From Dyadobacter flavalbus (GTDB taxonomy: Bacteria > Bacteroidota > Bacteroidia > Cytophagales > Spirosomataceae), in contig NZ_VBSN01000069.1 in the NCBI RefSeq assembly GCF_006149045.1, forward strand, positions 1 to 64,000: DNA of 64,000 nt. The letters are read 5' to 3'. Position numbers and translations under genes: made by a program. A model generated the notes under the pieces. It was not told where the DNA came from, did not search any database, and worked only from the letters and a program-made list of their open reading frames with translations. Of this stretch, positions 61,701 to 64,000 are shown piece after piece (position 1 is the stretch's first letter; the number at the start of each line of letters is the position of its first letter).

Positions 61701-62236
61701 TTTATGCAGACGGTTGCAGGCCATTGAGGGAAATTACTGTTAAAGTAGACAGAAGCTTTGAGCCCGCTTTTGAAATAGCGCAGTCGGGAGGTGCATGCAA
61801 TGCGCCTTTTTCTTACTCCATGATCAATAATACCAAAAACGCACAAAAGTATGAATGGGATCTGGGCGCAGGCAATGTGTCGGGCGAAGCTGACATAAAG
61901 GAATATGTTTATGAGACACCGGGAGATTATACTGTTACCTTGACAGCTTACAATGCGGCCGGCTGTGCACTTTCGCTGTCAAAAACGGTGACGGCTGCTC
62001 CGGCATTCACGCTCAGCAATGTCATTACCCCAAACGGTGACGGCAAAAATGATTTCTTTATTGTTCCGGTTCCGGCTTCGTCGCTGGAAGTTTTTAACCG
62101 CTGGGGAAAATCCGTTTTCAAAGCGGCGGATTACAAAAATGACTGGGGAAAAGGCATTGCAAACGGTACTTATTTCTATATAGTGGACACGCCGCAGGGA
62201 AATCACTGCAAAGGCTGGGTTGAGGTTTTGGAATAA
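58775..62236 (+). CDS. Large type 9-secreted protein with SBBP propeller, PKD domains and gliding-type C-terminal domain
   Basis: 1153 residues. Order: signal peptide (1-24), an N-terminal IENRGQWEPEVLYRAEIPGG domain typical of SBBP proteins (about 27-235), SBBP beta-propeller repeats (about 240-745, with STYSGS, ATFLGGNST, STFLGGKGND, STYIGGDKEDA, ATYFGSST), PKD domain (about 755-830), two Ig-like segments with PDTEVCAGS-type starts (about 838-990), a second PKD (about 1005-1070), and the gliding-motility C-terminal domain (about 1075-1153, NVITPNGDGKNDFF, EVFNRWGKSVF). That last domain is the type B signal for type 9 secretion; such proteins go to the cell surface or medium, often as adhesins. 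No T9SS gene is in the window. Confidence 0.93.
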   Translation: MQKNLLSILFFFLISFLSLQNTLAGDMHFIENRGQWEPEVLYRAEIPGGFLFLKNKSLVYVLYDAARVSAMHGKKATDSQNIRNNAAAGHIIPAHGVEVAFQNASENISYKPERETRIHYNYFLGKEESKWAGNVKAFEEVTYKNVYTGIDLRIYMHQFKLKYEFIVQPNADPAQIKLKYNGAEHISLNETGQIVVKTSVGQFKEAEPYTFQTSNGKQTEVPSHFAVTPDKSIHFVLPKGYDKTKKLTIDPELIFSTYSGSVADNWGHTATYDEEGNLYSGGTVFGTNFPATLGAFQVKFEGLVDVSILKFTPDGSQLVYATFLGGNSTDIPSSLIVNSKNELLVLGLTSSNNFPVRSSAFQATYGGGSSVVPISGLDLPNGSDIFVSKLSASGAQLAASTFLGGKGNDGVSNPTNFTIRNYGDSFRGEIVLDKSDNVLVASSTNSQDFPLKNPVQNKLAGNQDGVVFKLSPELNNLLWSTYIGGDKEDAAYSIKSAVNGDIYVTGNSQSSTLPTSSTSFQQKLSGTEDAFIARFANDKLAGMTYLGTANADAAYLIDLDASSNVYVYGLTNGAYPVSQGVYSNEKSGQFIHALDAALSKTVFSTVIGSGRGTPDISPTAFLVSECGNIYIAGWGGNVNSDTDFNPASSTNNLKVTDDAIKSTTNGNNFYIAILEQGAKSLLYATYFGSSTRTGFIQGDHVDGGTSRFDKNGTIYHATCACGGTHFPVTPQAWSKTNNSENCNNAAFKIDIDRLKADFDVYSGSTKDVVRGCAPLELTFINTSEGGVDYIWDVGESTISREEDQAEYTFKNPGEYTVTLKAYNRLSCKRMDVAQKKIIVETLNTKVMADTAVCENSSVKLFAAGGTQYKWSPAAGMDNAASATPTVNVKENTEFLVEISNASGCKVTEKVKVAVEKKSDFMDMPDTEVCAGSTVVLTVSGDAKQYRWLPTEGLPETIGQTVTVKPEKTTTYTIEGIYADGCRPLREITVKVDRSFEPAFEIAQSGGACNAPFSYSMINNTKNAQKYEWDLGAGNVSGEADIKEYVYETPGDYTVTLTAYNAAGCALSLSKTVTAAPAFTLSNVITPNGDGKNDFFIVPVPASSLEVFNRWGKSVFKAADYKNDWGKGIANGTYFYIVDTPQGNHCKGWVEVLE

Positions 62237-62282
62237 AAAATTTTTAACTTAAATTGGTCATTGTCAACATAATATTGATTCT

Positions 62283-62732
62283 ATGAAAAAGCTGATCCTG
62301 TTTTTACTGGGAATAACCGCCATGTGTACGGCTCACGCGCAAAACGCAGGGCATTTTGGAAAAGAGATAAATGAGAGCAAAGCCATTGAAGCAAGTGCAT
62401 TGCCTGAAAAAATGGGTAATAAAACAGAAATGGAAGCCAAAGTCAGCGGCACAGTGGAATCCGTATGTCAGGTAAAAGGCTGCTGGATGAAGGTCAAAAT
62501 GGCCGATGGCGAAACCATGCGCGTGATGTTCAAGGATTATGCTTTTTTTGTTCCGAAAGATATAGCCGGCAAGACCGTTGTGTTTGAAGGCGAGGCACAA
62601 AAGAAAACCGTTCCTGTCGAACATTTGCAGCATTATGCAAAAGATGCAGGCAAAAGTCAGGAAGAAATTGCCAAAATCACTGAACCGAAAGAAGAACTCA
62701 CATTTATTGCGGATGGCGTCATTGTGAAATAA
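62283..62732 (+). CDS. DUF4920 domain protein, exported
   Basis: 149 residues with a signal peptide ending at AHAQ (about 20). The DUF4920 domain has SGTVESVCQVKGCWMKVKM, with the paired cysteines of CQVKGC, and FKDYAFFVPKD, then the GKTVVFEGEAQKKTV strand. Function unknown; the fold resembles an OB-like domain and the two Cys suggest redox or metal binding. It follows the large secreted gene by 46 bases and is closed by a hairpin terminator. Confidence 0.9.
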   Translation: MKKLILFLLGITAMCTAHAQNAGHFGKEINESKAIEASALPEKMGNKTEMEAKVSGTVESVCQVKGCWMKVKMADGETMRVMFKDYAFFVPKDIAGKTVVFEGEAQKKTVPVEHLQHYAKDAGKSQEEIAKITEPKEELTFIADGVIVK

Positions 62733-62763
62733 TCGGATTTTACAAAGTAAGAAGTAATCGGAT

Positions 62764-62797
62764 GGGCACTTTTGTATAGCAAAAGTGTCCGTTTTTA
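62764..62797 (+). terminator. Terminator after the DUF4920 gene
   Basis: GGGCACTTTTG (62764-62774) pairs with CAAAAGTGTCC (62780-62790) around five bases, then GTTTTTATTT. It stops transcription just before the next ATG at 62801. Confidence 0.85.
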
Positions 62798-62800
62798 TTT

Positions 62801-64000
62801 ATGAAATCTGCATTTACCTGTTTTCTGTTTGTCCTGCTTTTTACTTCCCGGTTATCGTTTGCCCAAACCGGCAAATTCAGATGGTGGAATCCGGAGACCG
62901 CGACTTTTCCCGTCATTGAAGGTCAGGCGTGGCCGGAAGAACTGAAAAGCCCTTATGACCGGCTTCCTGCACGCGCAGAAAAGCAGGTTCGGGAACCAGT
63001 TTGGGACCTTGCCGGAATGCCCTCAGGTTTAATGCTCCGCTTTCGTGCCAATTCAGCTGAAATCAGGGTCCGTTATGTGGTCAGCGGACAGCATGCTTTG
63101 CAGCACATGCCCGCCACCGGCGTCAGCGGCGTGGATCTTTATGCTTTGTCAAATGATGGCGACTGGCTTTGGTGTGCAGCAAAATATGCATTCGGCGATA
63201 CGATTGCCTTTGATTTCAAAAATCTGAATCCCAACGATAACTATCATAAAAAAGGACGTGAGTACAGGCTTTTTCTGCCATTGTATAACAAGATAAAATG
63301 GCTGGAAATAGGAACGCCGGAAGGAACTGAATTTACGCCGCTGGCAGTAAGGCCTGACAAGCCGGTTGTTGTTTACGGAACTTCTATCGCGCAGGGCGCC
63401 TGTGCTTCCCGGCCGGGAATGGCCTGGACATCGATCCTTGGAAGAAAGCTGGATCGTCCGCTGATTAACCTTGCTTTTTCCGGAAACGGAATGCTTGAAA
63501 ATGAATTGATCAGCATGATTTCGGAAATAGATGCCAAAATGTATGTACTCGATTGCCTTCCGAATATGACCATCCGTCCGAATGATCCGGATAGTGATCT
63601 GACGATTGAAGAAGTTTACAGACGGATTCTTGCTTCGGTGCGTACTTTGCGTGAAAAACGGCCGGGCGTTCCGATTGTCCTTGCCGCGCATGCCGGCTAT
63701 ACGGATGGAGATATCAATCCGCAGAGCAAACATTTTTACACAGAAGTAAACGAAACGCTGGAAAAGGCTTATGCCGCATTGAAGTCGGAAGGAATAAAGG
63801 AGCTTTACATGATCCCGAAAGAAGATTTTAAACAGGATACGGAAACGATGGTTGATGGAACGCACCCGAATGACCTTGGCATGATGCGTTATGCCGAAGG
63901 TTACGAAAAGCACATCCGTACCATTCTTCATGAACAAACCGACGCGTTTTCAACGACAAAGCCATTAACGCAAATGCGGGAACTGTATAATTATGACTGG
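62801..64000 (+). CDS. Exported SGNH/GDSL-family hydrolase (partial, cut by right edge)
   Basis: The frame from ATG 62801 stays open for 400 codons to the window end. Signal peptide MKSAFTCFLFVLLFTSRLSFA (split here as 1-21, ends FAQ). An N-terminal beta domain (about 25-185, VRYVVSGQHALQHMPATGVS) precedes the SGNH fold: block I YGTSIAQGACAS with nucleophile S195, block III GNGM with its Asn, and block V DGTHPNDLG with the Asp-x-x-His pair. This two-part arrangement (GxSxL-like N-terminal domain plus SGNH hydrolase) is common in exported Bacteroidota esterases; substrate unknown. The C-terminus continues past the edge. Confidence 0.9.
   Translation, partial: MKSAFTCFLFVLLFTSRLSFAQTGKFRWWNPETATFPVIEGQAWPEELKSPYDRLPARAEKQVREPVWDLAGMPSGLMLRFRANSAEIRVRYVVSGQHALQHMPATGVSGVDLYALSNDGDWLWCAAKYAFGDTIAFDFKNLNPNDNYHKKGREYRLFLPLYNKIKWLEIGTPEGTEFTPLAVRPDKPVVVYGTSIAQGACASRPGMAWTSILGRKLDRPLINLAFSGNGMLENELISMISEIDAKMYVLDCLPNMTIRPNDPDSDLTIEEVYRRILASVRTLREKRPGVPIVLAAHAGYTDGDINPQSKHFYTEVNETLEKAYAALKSEGIKELYMIPKEDFKQDTETMVDGTHPNDLGMMRYAEGYEKHIRTILHEQTDAFSTTKPLTQMRELYNYDW

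Noticed and set aside
1..64000. A CRISPR array, defence island, prophage or biosynthetic gene cluster
   Set aside because: I saw no regular spaced repeats, Cas genes, phage structural genes or modular synthases. Gene order is mostly housekeeping and envelope genes with separate terminators.

Overview
The window looks like chromosome of a Cytophagales-type Bacteroidota (Dyadobacter/Spirosoma-like). This is inferred from gene content, not from a database match. The signs are a SusC/SusD pair, a TamL-type Omp85 lipoprotein, a gliding-motility/type 9 secretion C-terminal domain, a GldE-like protein, a DUF5686 protein, a CarboxypepD_reg-plus-barrel receptor, few recognisable Shine-Dalgarno sites, and repeated TAnnTTTG (-7) promoter elements. 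Most of the window is ordinary dense core and accessory genome with good hairpin terminators. I see no tRNA, rRNA, CRISPR array or prophage.

Layout. 1-127 is the right end of an ISL3-family insertion sequence that has cut the 3' end off an OmpR-family response-regulator gene (to 744). 0.75-6.5 kb holds a PLP enzyme, an App1-like phosphatase, a lipid kinase, a secreted alpha/beta hydrolase and a GntP permease. 6.6-16.4 kb is a housekeeping block: sucC, a LolD-like ATPase, groEL, groES, secG, a TPR-like protein, lptE, a receiver-less sigma-54 activator and miaB. 16.5-22 kb has tamL, divergent from an rRNA methyltransferase with overlapping start codons, then a queuosine-precursor transporter and an alanine-type aminotransferase. 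22-28.5 kb is a SusCD pair and an exported M20 amidohydrolase, separated by a 437-bp AT-rich gap with a structured hairpin. 28.5-33.6 kb is a probable cell-wall turnover group (SDR, LD-carboxypeptidase, DUF721, GH3-beta-lactamase fusion). 33.7-40 kb has ChrA, a 2OG-Fe(II) oxygenase, a sugar epimerase, an EEP hydrolase and a FAN1-like VRR-NUC nuclease. 40-48.5 kb has pgk, an outer-membrane receptor, a cold-shock gene, guaA, a 54-residue DUF1328 protein and an M1 peptidase. 48.5-55.3 kb has a DUF5686 protein, FrnE-like and nitroreductase genes divergent from an HxlR regulator, and fba. 55.5-64 kb has a GldE-like pair, a class A beta-lactamase, an ABC ATPase, a large type 9-secreted protein, a DUF4920 protein and an SGNH hydrolase running off the right edge.

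The least ordinary places are three. (1) The ISL3 end inside the response regulator, which removes the last part of the DNA-binding domain. (2) A roughly 0.95-kb AT-rich island between hxlR and fba, holding a lipoprotein gene broken by one in-frame TAA and bounded by a second copy of the hxlR 3' end; that copy encodes the same C-terminus but with synonymous changes. (3) A family of GCTAAnnGC-type short repeats at three intergenic places, two of them inverted around the region just upstream of the beta-lactamase gene. I found no clear multi-gene defence or otherwise new system.
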